Assembly: GCA_963844435.1 (NCBI GenBank)
Contig: CAWJOG010000012.1
Span: 62,001 to 126,000 of the forward strand
Direction of reading: 5' to 3'
Origin: JBDSLU01 sp963844435
Lineage (GTDB): Bacteria > Acidobacteriota > Vicinamibacteria > Vicinamibacterales > Vicinamibacteraceae
DNA length: 64,000 nt
Position numbers and translations under genes: made by a program
The notes under the pieces: model-generated
Seen by the model: the letters and a program-made list of their open reading frames with translations, nothing else
Told to the model about the DNA's origin: nothing
The model's database searches: none
Part shown: in pieces, positions 45,874-55,688 of the stretch
Position numbering within the stretch: position 1 is the first letter of the stretch
Layout: each line of letters begins with the position of its first letter

Positions 45874-47532
45874 TGACCGAGACGTTCACGATCGGGATCG
45901 ACTTCGGCACGGAATCCGGCCGTGCGGTCGTCGTCCGCGTCCGCGACGGCGCCGAACTGGCCTCGGCGGTGACGCCGTACCCGGACGGCGTGATCGATCA
46001 GACGCTTCCCGGCACGTCGATGCGGCTGGGCGACGAGTGGGCGCTGCAGAACCCGCTCGACTACCTGCACGTGCTGAAGACCGCCGTGCCCGAGGCGGTG
46101 CGCAAGTCGGGCGTCGATCCGGGCGCCGTGGCCGGCGTCGCCATCGACTTCACCGCCTGCACGATGCTGCCGGTGAAAGGCGACGGCACGCCGCTGATGG
46201 CGCTGCCCGAGTTCCGCGGGAACCCGCACGCGTGGGTCAAGCTGTGGAAGCACCACGCGGCGCAGCCGCAGGCCGATCGCGTCACCGCGACCGCCGCCGC
46301 GCGCGGCGAGGCGTGGCTCCCCCGCTACGGCGGCAAGATCTCGAGCGAGTGGTTCCTGGCCAAGGCGCTGCAGATCCTCGAAGAGTCGCCGGAGATCTAT
46401 CGCGCCGCCGATCGGCTGATCGAGGCCGCCGACTGGGTGATCTGGCGGATGTGCGGCGTCGAGACGCGCAACACCTGCACCGCCGGCTACAAGGCCAACT
46501 TCCAGGACGGCGCCTACCCGACGTCCGACTACCTCGGCGCGCTCAACCCCGGCTTCGCCGATCTCGTCGCGTCGAAGCTGTCGACCACGCTGGCGCCGCT
46601 CGGCGGCCGCGCCGGCGATCTGACCCCCGAAGCGGCCGGCTGGATGGGCCTGCCGGCGGGGATCGCGGTCGCCGTCGCCAACGTCGACGCGCACGTCACG
46701 GTGCCGGCGGCAGGCGTCGTCGAGCCGGGACGGCTGGTCGCCATCATGGGCACGTCGACGTGCCACATGCTGCTCGGCGATCGCCTCACCGAAGTGCCGG
46801 GCATGTGCGGCGTCGTGGACGGCGGCATCATCCCCGGCCTCTACGGCTACGAGGCCGGCCAGAGCGGCGTCGGCGACATCTTCGCGTGGTTCGTGAAGCA
46901 CGCCGTGCCTGCCCCCTATGCCGACCAGAACGGCGGCGGCGGGGCCGGGACCGGTGCCGCCCACGAAGCGCTCGAGCGCGAAGCCGCGGCACAGAAGACC
47001 CGGCGAGCACGGCCTGCTCGCCCTCGACTGGTGGAACGGCAACCGCAGCGTGCTCGTCGACGCCAACCTGAGCGGCCTGCTGATCGGCATGACGCTGGCG
47101 ACACGCGCGCCCGACATCTACCGCGCCCTGATCGAGTCGACCGCCTACGGCACGCGCCTCATCATCGAGAACTTCGAGCGCTGCGGCGTCCCGGTGCGCG
47201 AGCTGGTGATCGCCGGCGGGCTGCAGAAGAACAAGCTCCTGATGCAGATCTACGCCGACGTGACCGGCCGTCCGCTCAGCCTGGTCGACTCCGAGCAGGG
47301 CCCGGCGCTGGGCTCGGCCATGCACGCGGCCGTCGCCGCCGGCCTCTACCCCACGATCGCGGATGCCGCCGCCCGGATGGGCCGCATCCGCCGCAACGTC
47401 TACACGCCGGATCCCGCCGCAGCCCGCGCCTATGACGGGCTCTACGCGGACTACGTCGTCCTGCACGACTACTTCGGGCGCGGCGCGAACGACGTGATGA
47501 AGCGCCTGAAGGGCGCCGGAGTTTCTCGATGA
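45873..47532 (+). CDS. araB: Ribulokinase AraB, one frame break
   Basis: About 553 residues, close to E. coli AraB. FGGY-kinase motifs: TIGIDFGTESGRAVVV (phosphate 1), VAGVAIDFTACTMLP, AADWVIWRMCG, MGTSTCHMLLG and the C-terminal VIAGGLQKNKLLMQIYADV. It phosphorylates L-ribulose. Frame changes near 47000 (before HGLLALDWWNGNRS), in a region otherwise strongly conserved. Overlaps araD by 4 bases (ATGA). Confidence 0.93.
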
Positions 47533-48179
47533 GCCTCGATGCTCTTCGCCGCGATCTCGCCAGCCTGCACCTCGAGCTCCCCCGCAACGGTCTCGTCACC
47601 TGGACCAGCGGCAACATCAGCGCCCGCGACTTCTCGTCCGACACGATGCTGATCAAGCCGAGCGGCGTCACGTTCGACGCGCTGACGCCGGACAGCCTGG
47701 TGCAGTGCAACTACGACGGGCGCGTGCTGGCCGGCCGGTTCAAGCCGTCGTCCGACACCACGACGCACGGCTACATCTACCGCCACATGCCGAGCGTCGG
47801 CGGCATCGTCCACACGCACAGCCCGTACGCCACGGCATGGGCCGCCAACGCCCGCGAGATCCCGTGCATCCTGACGGCCATGGCCGACGAGTTCGGCGGC
47901 CCGATCCCGTGCGGCGGCTTCGCGATGATCGGCGGCGAGGAGATCGGCCACGAGGTGGTGCGGGTGCTGACCGGCCACCGCTCGCCGGCGATCATCCTGC
48001 AGAACCACGGCGTCTTCACCGTCGGTCCGACACCGCGCGCCGCGCTCAAGGCGGCGGTGATGTGCGAGGACGTCGCGCGCACGGCCTTCCTCGCGCACCA
48101 GCTCGGCGATCCGCGCAAGATCTCCGTCGGCGACATCGATCGCCTCTACGAACGCTACACGACCAAGTACGGTCAGTGA
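47529..48179 (+). CDS. araD: L-ribulose-5-phosphate 4-epimerase (class II aldolase family)
   Basis: A 216-residue class II aldolase/epimerase. The zinc ligands are in VHTHSPYATA (His-x-His) and ILQNHGVFTVG; substrate-phosphate residues lie in TSGNISARD. Sequence alone cannot separate it from fuculose-1-phosphate aldolase, but its place between araB and araA makes AraD the best call. It converts L-ribulose-5-phosphate to D-xylulose-5-phosphate. Linked to both neighbours by overlap or near overlap. Confidence 0.9.
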   Translation: MSLDALRRDLASLHLELPRNGLVTWTSGNISARDFSSDTMLIKPSGVTFDALTPDSLVQCNYDGRVLAGRFKPSSDTTTHGYIYRHMPSVGGIVHTHSPYATAWAANAREIPCILTAMADEFGGPIPCGGFAMIGGEEIGHEVVRVLTGHRSPAIILQNHGVFTVGPTPRAALKAAVMCEDVARTAFLAHQLGDPRKISVGDIDRLYERYTTKYGQ

Positions 48180-48190
48180 TCCACACGACG

Positions 48191-49699
48191 ATGCACCTCC
48201 TTCAGACGCCCTCGATCTGGTTCCTCTGCGGATCGCAGCACCTCTACGGCCCCGGACCGCTGCGCACCGTCGCGCAGAACGCCCAGGCGGTGGCCAAGGC
48301 GATCGACGGGTCGGCGCGGGTGCCGCTGCCGGTGGTGTTCAAGGGCCTGCTGACCACGCCCGAGGAGATCCGCGCCACGCTGCTCGCGGCCAACGGCGAC
48401 GCCGGCTGCGCCGGCGTGATCCTGTGGATGCACACGTTCTCGCCGTCGCGGATGTGGATCGGCGGCCTGCGCGCGCTGCAGAAGCCGATCCTGCACCTGC
48501 ACACGCAGTTCAACCGCGAGGCGCCGTGGGATCGCATCGACATGGACTTCATGAACCTGAACCAGGCGGCGCACGGCGACCGCGAGGCCGGGTTCATGCA
48601 CACGCGGCTGCGCCTGCGCCGCAAGGTCGTCGTCGGCCACTGGAGCGACGCCGAGGTGCAGGAGCGGATCGGCGCGTGGGCGCGGGTGACGCGGGCCTGG
48701 CACGATCTGCAGGGCGCCAAGGTGGCGCGCTTTGGCGACAACATGCGCCAGGTCGCGGTCACCGAGGGCGACAAGGTGGCGGCGGAGATCGCGTTCGGGT
48801 TCGCGGTCAACGGCTACGGCGTCGGCGATCTGGCGGCGGCGGTGCGTGACGTCAGCGATCGCGCCGTCGATGCCCTGGTCGCGGAGTACGAAGGCGCCTA
48901 CACGCTGGCCGCGCCGCTGAAGAAGAACGGCGCCAAGCGAACATCGCTGCGGGACGGCGCGCGCATCGAGCTGGGCCTGCGGGCGTTCCTCACCGGCGGC
49001 GGCTTCAAGGCGTTCACCACCACGTTCGAGGATCTGCACGGCCTGGTGCAGCTGCCGGGCCTGGCGGTGCAGCGGCTCATGGCCGACGGCTTCGGGTTCG
49101 GCGCCGAGGGCGACTGGAAGACGGCGGCGCTGCTGCGGGCGATGAAGGTGATGGGCGACGGCCTCGACGGCGGCACGTCGTTCATGGAGGACTACACCTA
49201 CCACCAGCAGCCCCGGAAGCACCAGGTGCTCGGCTCGCACATGCTGGAGATTTGTCCGACGATCGCGGTCGGCACGCCGTCGCTCGAAGTGCATCCGCTC
49301 GGCATCGGCGGCAAGGCCGATCCGGTGCGGCTGGTGTTCGACGCGCCGGCGGGCCGCGCGATCAACGTGTCGCTGGTGGACCTGGGCGGCCGCTTCCGCC
49401 TGATCGTCAACGAAGTGGACGCCGTGAAGCCGCCCAAGCTGCCCAAGCTGCCCGTGGCCCGCGCGGTGTGGGAGTGCCGGCCCGACTTCAAGACGGCCTG
49501 CGCGGCGTGGATCCACGCCGGCGGCGCGCATCACACCGGCTACAGCTACGCGGTCACGACCGAGCACATCGAGGACTTCGCCGAGATCGCCGGCGTCGAG
49601 CTCGTCGTCATCGACGCGTCAACCGCGATCCGCGCCTTCAAGAGCGAGCTGCGCCACAACGAGGTCTACTACGCCCTCGCCCACGGCTTCCACGGATGA
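48191..49699 (+). CDS. araA: L-arabinose isomerase
   Basis: A 502-residue enzyme, close to E. coli AraA (500). Diagnostic segments: IWFLCGSQHLYGP, LHTQFNREAPWD, MDFMNLNQAAHGDRE, TSFMEDYTYH and the C-terminal HAGGAHHTGYS with metal-binding Glu and His. It interconverts L-arabinose and L-ribulose. The ATG at 48191 leaves nine residues before the conserved Trp, as in E. coli. A GTG at 48176 overlapping the araD stop is the alternative. The stop overlaps the dehydrogenase ATG. Confidence 0.95.
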   Translation: MHLLQTPSIWFLCGSQHLYGPGPLRTVAQNAQAVAKAIDGSARVPLPVVFKGLLTTPEEIRATLLAANGDAGCAGVILWMHTFSPSRMWIGGLRALQKPILHLHTQFNREAPWDRIDMDFMNLNQAAHGDREAGFMHTRLRLRRKVVVGHWSDAEVQERIGAWARVTRAWHDLQGAKVARFGDNMRQVAVTEGDKVAAEIAFGFAVNGYGVGDLAAAVRDVSDRAVDALVAEYEGAYTLAAPLKKNGAKRTSLRDGARIELGLRAFLTGGGFKAFTTTFEDLHGLVQLPGLAVQRLMADGFGFGAEGDWKTAALLRAMKVMGDGLDGGTSFMEDYTYHQQPRKHQVLGSHMLEICPTIAVGTPSLEVHPLGIGGKADPVRLVFDAPAGRAINVSLVDLGGRFRLIVNEVDAVKPPKLPKLPVARAVWECRPDFKTACAAWIHAGGAHHTGYSYAVTTEHIEDFAEIAGVELVVIDASTAIRAFKSELRHNEVYYALAHGFHG

Positions 49700-50745
49700 A
49701 GGCGGTCCGGCTTCACGCGCCGCGCGATCTGCGGCTCGGGACGGCTCCGGCGCTCGCCGCGCCGGAACCCGGGCAGGTGCGGATCCGCGTCGGCAGCGTC
49801 GGCGTCTGCGGATCCGATCTCCACATGTACGAGACCGGGCGGATCGGCGACGCGATCATCAAGACGCCGCTGGTCCTCGGCCACGAGTTCGGCGGCGTCG
49901 TCGTCGAGGCCTCGGCGGGCGCGATCGACGGGCTGGGCGCGCCGCTGATCGCGGGCACGCGCGTCGCCGTCGATCCCGCGGTCCCCTGCCGCCACTGCCG
50001 CCAGTGCGAAGAGGGCCACCCGAACCTCTGCCCGCACCACTACTTCTACGGCGTGTGGCCCGATGACGGCGCGCTGCGCGACGAGATGCTCGTCGAAGGG
50101 CGCAACTGCTTCCCCGTGCCCGCGGCGATGAGCGAGCCGGCGGTGGCGCTGCTCGAGACGCTCGGCGTCGCCGTGCACGCGGTCGATCTCGGACGCGTCC
50201 GCGTCGGCGACGGTGTCGGCATCGTCGGCTGCGGACCGGTCGGCCTGCTGCTCGTGCGGCTCGCCAAGCTCTCTGGCGCGGCGCCAATCCTCGTGTGGGA
50301 CAAGCATCCGTGGCGCGTGGCCAAGGCCATCGCCCTCGGCGCCGACGACGGCTGGCTGGTGTCGGCCGAAGGCGTCCCCGCCGGCCCGAAGGCGCCCAAT
50401 CTCGACGTCGCGTTCGAGGCGGCGTGGGCCGACAGCTCGGTGCAGCACTCGGCCGACGTCCTGCGCCCGGGCGGGCGCCTCGTGCTGGTCGGGATCCCCG
50501 GCGACGACCGGCTGCAGCTGTCGCACGGCACTGCGCGGCGCAAGGGCCTGACGATCCGCATGGCGCGCCGGATGAAGCACACCTACCCGCGCGCGATCGC
50601 GCTGGCGGCGTCGGGGCAGATCGACCTCGACGATCTCGTCTCGCACCGCTTCGAGCTGGCCCGGACAGCTGAGGCCTACGCGATGAACATGCGGTATCCC
50701 GACGGGCTGCTGAAGATCGTCGTCGACTGCACGGCGCCGGTGTGA
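49696..50745 (+). CDS. Zinc-dependent medium-chain alcohol dehydrogenase
   Basis: A 349-residue MDR enzyme of the sorbitol/threonine dehydrogenase type. Catalytic zinc: CGSDLH and GHEFGG; structural zinc: four Cys in CRHCRQCEEGHPNLC; nucleotide motif VGIVGCGPVGLLLVRL. As last core gene of the ara operon (ATGA overlap) it may oxidise L-arabinitol or a related polyol, feeding araA-type products. That assignment rests on position only. Confidence 0.87.
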   Translation: MKAVRLHAPRDLRLGTAPALAAPEPGQVRIRVGSVGVCGSDLHMYETGRIGDAIIKTPLVLGHEFGGVVVEASAGAIDGLGAPLIAGTRVAVDPAVPCRHCRQCEEGHPNLCPHHYFYGVWPDDGALRDEMLVEGRNCFPVPAAMSEPAVALLETLGVAVHAVDLGRVRVGDGVGIVGCGPVGLLLVRLAKLSGAAPILVWDKHPWRVAKAIALGADDGWLVSAEGVPAGPKAPNLDVAFEAAWADSSVQHSADVLRPGGRLVLVGIPGDDRLQLSHGTARRKGLTIRMARRMKHTYPRAIALAASGQIDLDDLVSHRFELARTAEAYAMNMRYPDGLLKIVVDCTAPV

Positions 50746-50896
50746 ACGCGCGACCTCTCCGCGCCGCGGCGCTGGCGGGGTTCGTCGCCGCATGCGCGGT
50801 CGGCTGCGCGACGAGCAGGTCATCTTCCAGCGCGCTGACCCCTTCCTGTCGGGCTGGCGGGACCGCTTGCCCCCGGCGGCGCCTGATCTAACGTAA
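50742..50896 (+). CDS. Possible small lipoprotein, broken
   Basis: A GTG overlapping the dehydrogenase stop (GTGA) opens a short frame with a lipoprotein-like start (AALAGFVAACAVGCA). The GC3 pattern then moves to another frame around 50805 (DEQVIFQRADPFLSGWRD) and ends at TAA 50894-50896. About 50 residues in all. It could be a real small lipoprotein with an indel, or the remnant of a longer gene. No family recognised. Confidence 0.25.
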
Positions 50897-50978
50897 TGGG
50901 TACGAACCGGCCGGCGGCGTCCGTCCGACGTCCCGGCCTGGGGCAACCAATCCGGCAGCCTTTGCGTCGAATCGACCC

Positions 50979-53520
50979 ATGAGCGACTTGTCAGGCGATC
51001 TCCGCTATGCCTTCCGCGGGCTCCGCCGCAGCCCCCTGTTCGCCGTCATCGCCGTCCTCACGCTCGCCCTCGGCATCGGGGCGACGACCGCGATCTTCAC
51101 GCTGATCGACCAGGTGGTGCTGCGCCGCCTGCCGGTCCCCGACGCCGGGACGCTGGTGCAGCTCCACCAGGAAGGGCCGCACAACGGCAGCAACATGGGG
51201 CGCTGGATGAACTCCTACCCCATGTACATGGACTTCCAGCAGAAGGGCGCCCCGCTCGCCCAGGTCATCGCGCGGCGCACGGTCTCGGCGTCGCTGGCGG
51301 TCGACAACCAGACCGAGCGGGTCGACGCCGAACTGGTGTCCGGCAACTTCTTCACGATGCTGGGTGTGAAGCCGGCGGTCGGGCGCGTCTTCTCGTCGCA
51401 GGAAGACGACCGCGTCTACAACGGCCACCCGGTCGTCGTCCTCAGCCACGACTACTGGGTGAACCGCTTCCAGCGCGACCCGAAGGTCGTCGGACGGAAG
51501 ATCACGGTCAACAACTACCCGATGACCGATCGTCGGAGTCTCGGCGGCGGGCTTCTCCGGCCTCGACCCGACGGCCTCTCCGGACATCCGCGTGCCGATC
51601 CTGATGCAGCCGACGCTGATGCCGTCGATGTCGTGGCTGAAGATGGCCGATCGGCGGGCGCGCTGGGTGCAGGTCTTCGCGCGGCTGAAGCCCGGCTACA
51701 CCGCGGAGACCGCCGAGCCGTCCATGCAGGTGCTCTTCCGGCAGATCCGGCAGCACGAGATGACGCTGCCGGCGGCGAAGGACTGGACCGATTTCAGCCG
51801 CCAGCAGTTCATGAAGGGCCGGCTGAAGCTCACCGACGCGTCGAAGGGCTACTCGGATCTGCGCAACCAGTTCCGCACCGCGCTCATCGTGCTGCTCGGC
51901 ATGGTCGGCCTCGTGCTGCTCATCGCCTGCGGCAACGTGGCCAACCTCCTCATCGCGCGCGGCTTCATGCGCCAGCGGGAAATCGCTGTCCGGCTGTCCA
52001 TCGGCGCGTCGCGAGGTCAGCTGGTGCGCCAGCTCCTGATCGAGAGCCTCGTGCTCTCGCTCCTTGGCGGGATCGTCGGCGTCGCCCTGTCGGTGTTCTT
52101 CACCCGGACGCTCCTCGCGTTCATCCCCTCCGAAGGCCGCTCGCTCCTGGTCGAGCCGACGCCGGACCTGCGAATCCTGACCTTCGCCTTCACGGTGACG
52201 CTCATCACCGGCGTCGTCTTCGGCCTGCTGCCGGCGCTGCGCGCCAGCCGTCCCGATCCCTGGAAGACGCTGAAGGACACCGTCGGATCCATCGCCGGAG
52301 GCAGCCAGTCGCTGTTCCTGCGCAAGGGCCTGGTCACGGCGCAGGTCGCCCTCAGCTTCCTGCTGCTCTTCGGCGCCGGCCTCTTCACGCGCAGCCTGCA
52401 GAATCTGCGCGGCACCGACACCGGCGTCCGCGAGCCCGAGAACCTCATCTCGTTCCAGGTCGACCCGAGCCTGAACGGCTACGACGACGCGCGCGCCACC
52501 AACTTCCAGAACCAGCTCCTCGAGCGCATCAAGGCCATTCCGGGCGTCAGCGCGGCGGGCGCGTCGTCGGTGGCGATCCTCGCCGGCGACGAATGGGACA
52601 GCACGATGTCGGTCGAAGGCCACAAGGCCGCCAACGGCGAGGACATGCAGGCGTTCATGAACGCCCTGACGCCCGGCTACTTCAAGGCCATGCACGTCCC
52701 GCTGCTCGCCGGCCGTGACTTCGAGATCCGCGACCAGCCGACGCGGTGGGACGACAGCCCCGACTCCGGGCCGCGCGTCGCGATCGTCAACCGCCGCTTC
52801 GCCGAGCACTTCTTCAAGACCGTCAACGTGGTGGGCAAGCATGTCGGCTGGGGCGACGGTCCCGACACGAAGCTGAACATCGAGATCGTCGGCGTCGTCG
52901 AGAACCAGCTGTACGAAGGCCCGCGCGAGGGCGTCCGCCGGCAGGTGTTCATCCCACGGGCTGGCGCCGGCGGCACGGTCTATTACGTGCGCAGCTCGAT
53001 CGGGTCGGCGACGCTCTACGGCCAGCTCCGCAACGAGGTGCGGCGCATCGACAACGCCATGCCCGTCTTCGCGATGAAGACGCTGGAGCGGCAGCTGGAC
53101 GAGACGCTGCTCACCGACCGTCTCGTCGCGCTGCTCGCCGCCGGCTTCGGCCTGCTCGCCGCGGCGCTGGCGTCGATCGGCCTCTACGGCGTGATGGCGT
53201 TCGTGGTCGCCAGGCGGCGGAAGGAGCTGGGCATCAGGATAGCTCTCGGCGCGACGCGCGGCGGCGTGATCTGGATGGTGATGCGCGAGGTGCTCACGCT
53301 GCTCGCCATCGGCCTGGTGGTCGGCGTACCGGCGGCCTACGGACTGCTCACCTACGTGAGCAGCAAGACCGACATCCAGCTCTATGGCGTCCAGGCCCAC
53401 GATCCGCTGGTGGGCGGACTGACGGCGCTGCTGCTGATCACCGTGACGGTGCTGGCCGGCCTGATCCCGGCGCAGCGGGCCAGCCGCATCAATCCGATCA
53501 CGGCGCTGCGCTACGAATAG
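50979..53520 (+). CDS. ADOP-type ABC permease without prefix domain, one frame break
   Basis: About 847 residues, beginning at the first TM segment (SPLFAVIAVLTLALGIGATTA) without the extra N-terminal prefix of the other copy. Two MacB-PCD/FtsX modules are visible: RTALIVLLGMVGLVLLIACG, MRQREIAVRLSIGASRGQLV and, near the end, ASIGLYGVMAFVVARRRKEL. It ends INPITALRYE, the usual ADOP ending. A frame change near 51526 (MT-IVGVSAAGFSGLD) is consistent with one extra G. No ATPase or PadR gene adjoins. Cargo unknown. Confidence 0.87.
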
Positions 53521-53534
53521 CACGTCGTTTGGTG

Positions 53535-53560
53535 GCGCCGGTCCTCTCACGGACCGGCGC
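53535..53560. terminator. Strong hairpin after the ADOP gene
   Basis: GCGCCGGTCC-TCTCAC-GGACCGGCGC, a perfect 10-bp stem 14 bases after the stop. No T-tract, common in GC-rich genomes. Confidence 0.6.
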
Positions 53561-53632
53561 GGGCCGCCCCCAGGCGCGTTCGGCTGCTATTCGCCGCGCT
53601 GGGCGCGCGGCGGCGCCTCACGCGGGGCGGCG

Positions 53633-54298
53633 TCACACGCGCCAGAAATCGCCGGTGAGGCCGTGGCGCGCGAACAGCGCGCGCACTTCGTCGAGCGACC
53701 GCTTGCGCCACGGCTGATCGAGGTGCTGGCCGTACCAGTCGCTGGCGAACGCCCACAGCGCCGGCATCGTCAGCACCGCGCCTTTCGGCAGCGCGTGCCG
53801 CGCGCACCAGGCGTCCACGTCCGCCTCGGCGTGGAACGGCTGGAACGACGAACAGGCGAAGACGACGTTGTCCCACCATTGCGCGACCGGCGTCGACAGG
53901 TGGAAGACGTCGCTGGTCTCCGGCGCGCGTCCGCCCTCGACGACGTAGCGGACGGCCTCGCCTTCCCCGCCGATCCGCGTCGAGATGGTGGCGTCGGACC
54001 GAAGCGCGGCGGCAATCCCGAAGGCGCAATACAGGCAGTTGGCCCAATAGCCGAGGCGCGGCGTCTGCACCCAGCAGCTGCCGGGCGCCAGCGCGAACGG
54101 ATGCACGACCCAGGGCCGGCAGACGTGCGGGTGCAGCTGCAGCGCGTGCGCGTCGTGGAGGCGGCGCAGGCCGGCCTCGACCTCGACGGTCGGAAGCCCG
54201 GCCCGCGCGGCGAGCGTTTCGGTCGACGGCGCGTGCCCGGCTTCCGCGATCATGAGCGCGAGCACGCCGCGCAGACGCTGATCGCCAGCGCTCAGCAT
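53633..54298 (-). CDS. Alkylmercury-lyase-like (MerB-family) protein
   Basis: A 221-residue protein. An N-terminal winged-helix-like part (TLAARAGLPTVEVEAGLRRL) precedes a domain with the MerB layout: CWVQTPRLGYWANCLYCAFG, DNVVFACSSFQPFHA and DVDAWCARH. MerB uses Cys96, Asp99 and Cys159; here the equivalents of both Cys are present but the Asp position is Cys (N-C-L-Y-C). Related proteins occur without mercury operons, and no merA, merR or merT is nearby. Organomercurial cleavage is therefore unproven. It follows the M20 gene by 10 bases. Confidence 0.6.
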   Translation of the reverse strand: MLSAGDQRLRGVLALMIAEAGHAPSTETLAARAGLPTVEVEAGLRRLHDAHALQLHPHVCRPWVVHPFALAPGSCWVQTPRLGYWANCLYCAFGIAAALRSDATISTRIGGEGEAVRYVVEGGRAPETSDVFHLSTPVAQWWDNVVFACSSFQPFHAEADVDAWCARHALPKGAVLTMPALWAFASDWYGQHLDQPWRKRSLDEVRALFARHGLTGDFWRV

Positions 54299-54308
54299 GG
54301 CGCCGCGG

Positions 54309-55688
54309 CTACGCCCCGGTGCCGGCGCTCGCGATCTCGTTGTACAGGTGCGCCGAGGCGATCACGCCGTTGTGGAAGTTCGACAGATCGAGCTTCTCGT
54401 TCGGGGCGTGCGCGTTCTCGTCGGGCAGGCCGATGCCGAACAGCACCGTCGGCAGCCCCAGCTCCTCGGAGAACGTCGACACCACCGGGATCGAGCCGCC
54501 CTCGCGGTTGAACACCGGACGCTCGCGGAAACCCAGCTCGATCGCCCGCGCCGCCGCCTGCACGAACTTGTTGTCGAAGCTGGTCATCCACGGCTTGCCG
54601 CCGTGCATTTTCGTGAGCTTCACTTCGACCGTCTTGGGCGCGGTGTTCTGCAGCCACGCTTCGATCAGCTTCGCGATCTCTTCCGGATCCTGATCAGGCA
54701 CCAGCCGCGTGCTGATCTTGGCCATGGCAACGGCCGGGATCACCGTCTTGGCGCCCTCGCCGGTGAAGCCGGCGAGCAGGCCATTCACCTCGAACGTCGG
54801 CCGGCCCCACACCCGCTCGAGCGTCGTGTAGCCTTTCTCGCCGAACAGCTTCGGCGCGCCGAGGTCCTTCCGGTACTTGTTTTCCTTGAACGGCAGCTTG
54901 CCGAACTCGGCGCGCTCTTCCGGCGCCAGCTCGCGCACCTTGTCGTAGAAGCCCGGGATCTTGATCTTGCCGCTCTTGTCCTTGGCCCCGGCCAGGATCT
55001 GCGCCAGCACGAACGCCGGGTTGGCGACGGCGCCGCCGAACGATCCCGAGTGCAGGTCGGACGCCGTGCCGCGCAGGTCGATCTGGAAGTAGGCCAGGCC
55101 GCGCAGGCCGTAGCAGATCGACGGAATGCCGCGGTCGAACATCGGCGAGTCGGAGATCACGACCACGTCGGCGGCGAGCTCCGCCTTGTGCGCCTTGATG
55201 TAGTCGTCGAGGTTGGCGCTGCCCACTTCCTCCTCGCCCTCGAGCACGACCTTGACGTTGATGGGCAGCTTGCCCGCCTGCTTCAGGTGCGCTTCGATGG
55301 CCTTGAAGTGCATGAAGATCTGACCCTTGTCGTCGGCCGATCCGCGGGCGTAGATCTCGCCGTCGCGGACCGTCGCCTCGAACGGCGGCGACTCCCAGAG
55401 ATCGACCGGATCGACCGGCTGCACGTCGTAGTGCCCGTAGAACAGCATGGTCGGGGCGCCCGGCGCGCCCAGCCACTCGCCATAGACGATCGGATGCCCG
55501 GGCGTCTCCTCGAGGCGCACGTTCTGCAGGCCGACCCGCGTCAGCTCGTCGCGGGTCCACTCGGCGCAGCGGCGGACGTCGCCGGCGTGCTCGGGCAGCG
55601 CGCTGATGCTGGGGATGGCGAGGTAGGTCTTGAGCTCGGCGAGGTAGCGATCGCGGTTGGCGTTGATGAAGTCGATGATCGGGTTCAT
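54309..55688 (-). CDS. M20-family dipeptidase
   Basis: A 459-residue di-zinc peptidase of the CNDP/DapE-like M20 type. Metal and catalytic regions: YGHYDVQPVD (His, Asp), GSADDKGQ, EGEEEVGSAN (catalytic Glu pair), ISDSPMF and NFHNGV. A dimerisation domain lies in the middle. It cleaves dipeptides or related amides; no signal peptide, so cytoplasmic. The ATG at 55688 overlaps the rhodanese stop (ATGA). Confidence 0.9.
   Translation of the reverse strand: MNPIIDFINANRDRYLAELKTYLAIPSISALPEHAGDVRRCAEWTRDELTRVGLQNVRLEETPGHPIVYGEWLGAPGAPTMLFYGHYDVQPVDPVDLWESPPFEATVRDGEIYARGSADDKGQIFMHFKAIEAHLKQAGKLPINVKVVLEGEEEVGSANLDDYIKAHKAELAADVVVISDSPMFDRGIPSICYGLRGLAYFQIDLRGTASDLHSGSFGGAVANPAFVLAQILAGAKDKSGKIKIPGFYDKVRELAPEERAEFGKLPFKENKYRKDLGAPKLFGEKGYTTLERVWGRPTFEVNGLLAGFTGEGAKTVIPAVAMAKISTRLVPDQDPEEIAKLIEAWLQNTAPKTVEVKLTKMHGGKPWMTSFDNKFVQAAARAIELGFRERPVFNREGGSIPVVSTFSEELGLPTVLFGIGLPDENAHAPNEKLDLSNFHNGVIASAHLYNEIASAGTGA

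Noticed and set aside
53633..54298. Mercury-resistance operon
   Set aside because: Only a divergent MerB-like protein is present; no merA, merT, merP or merR nearby and the key Asp is missing.
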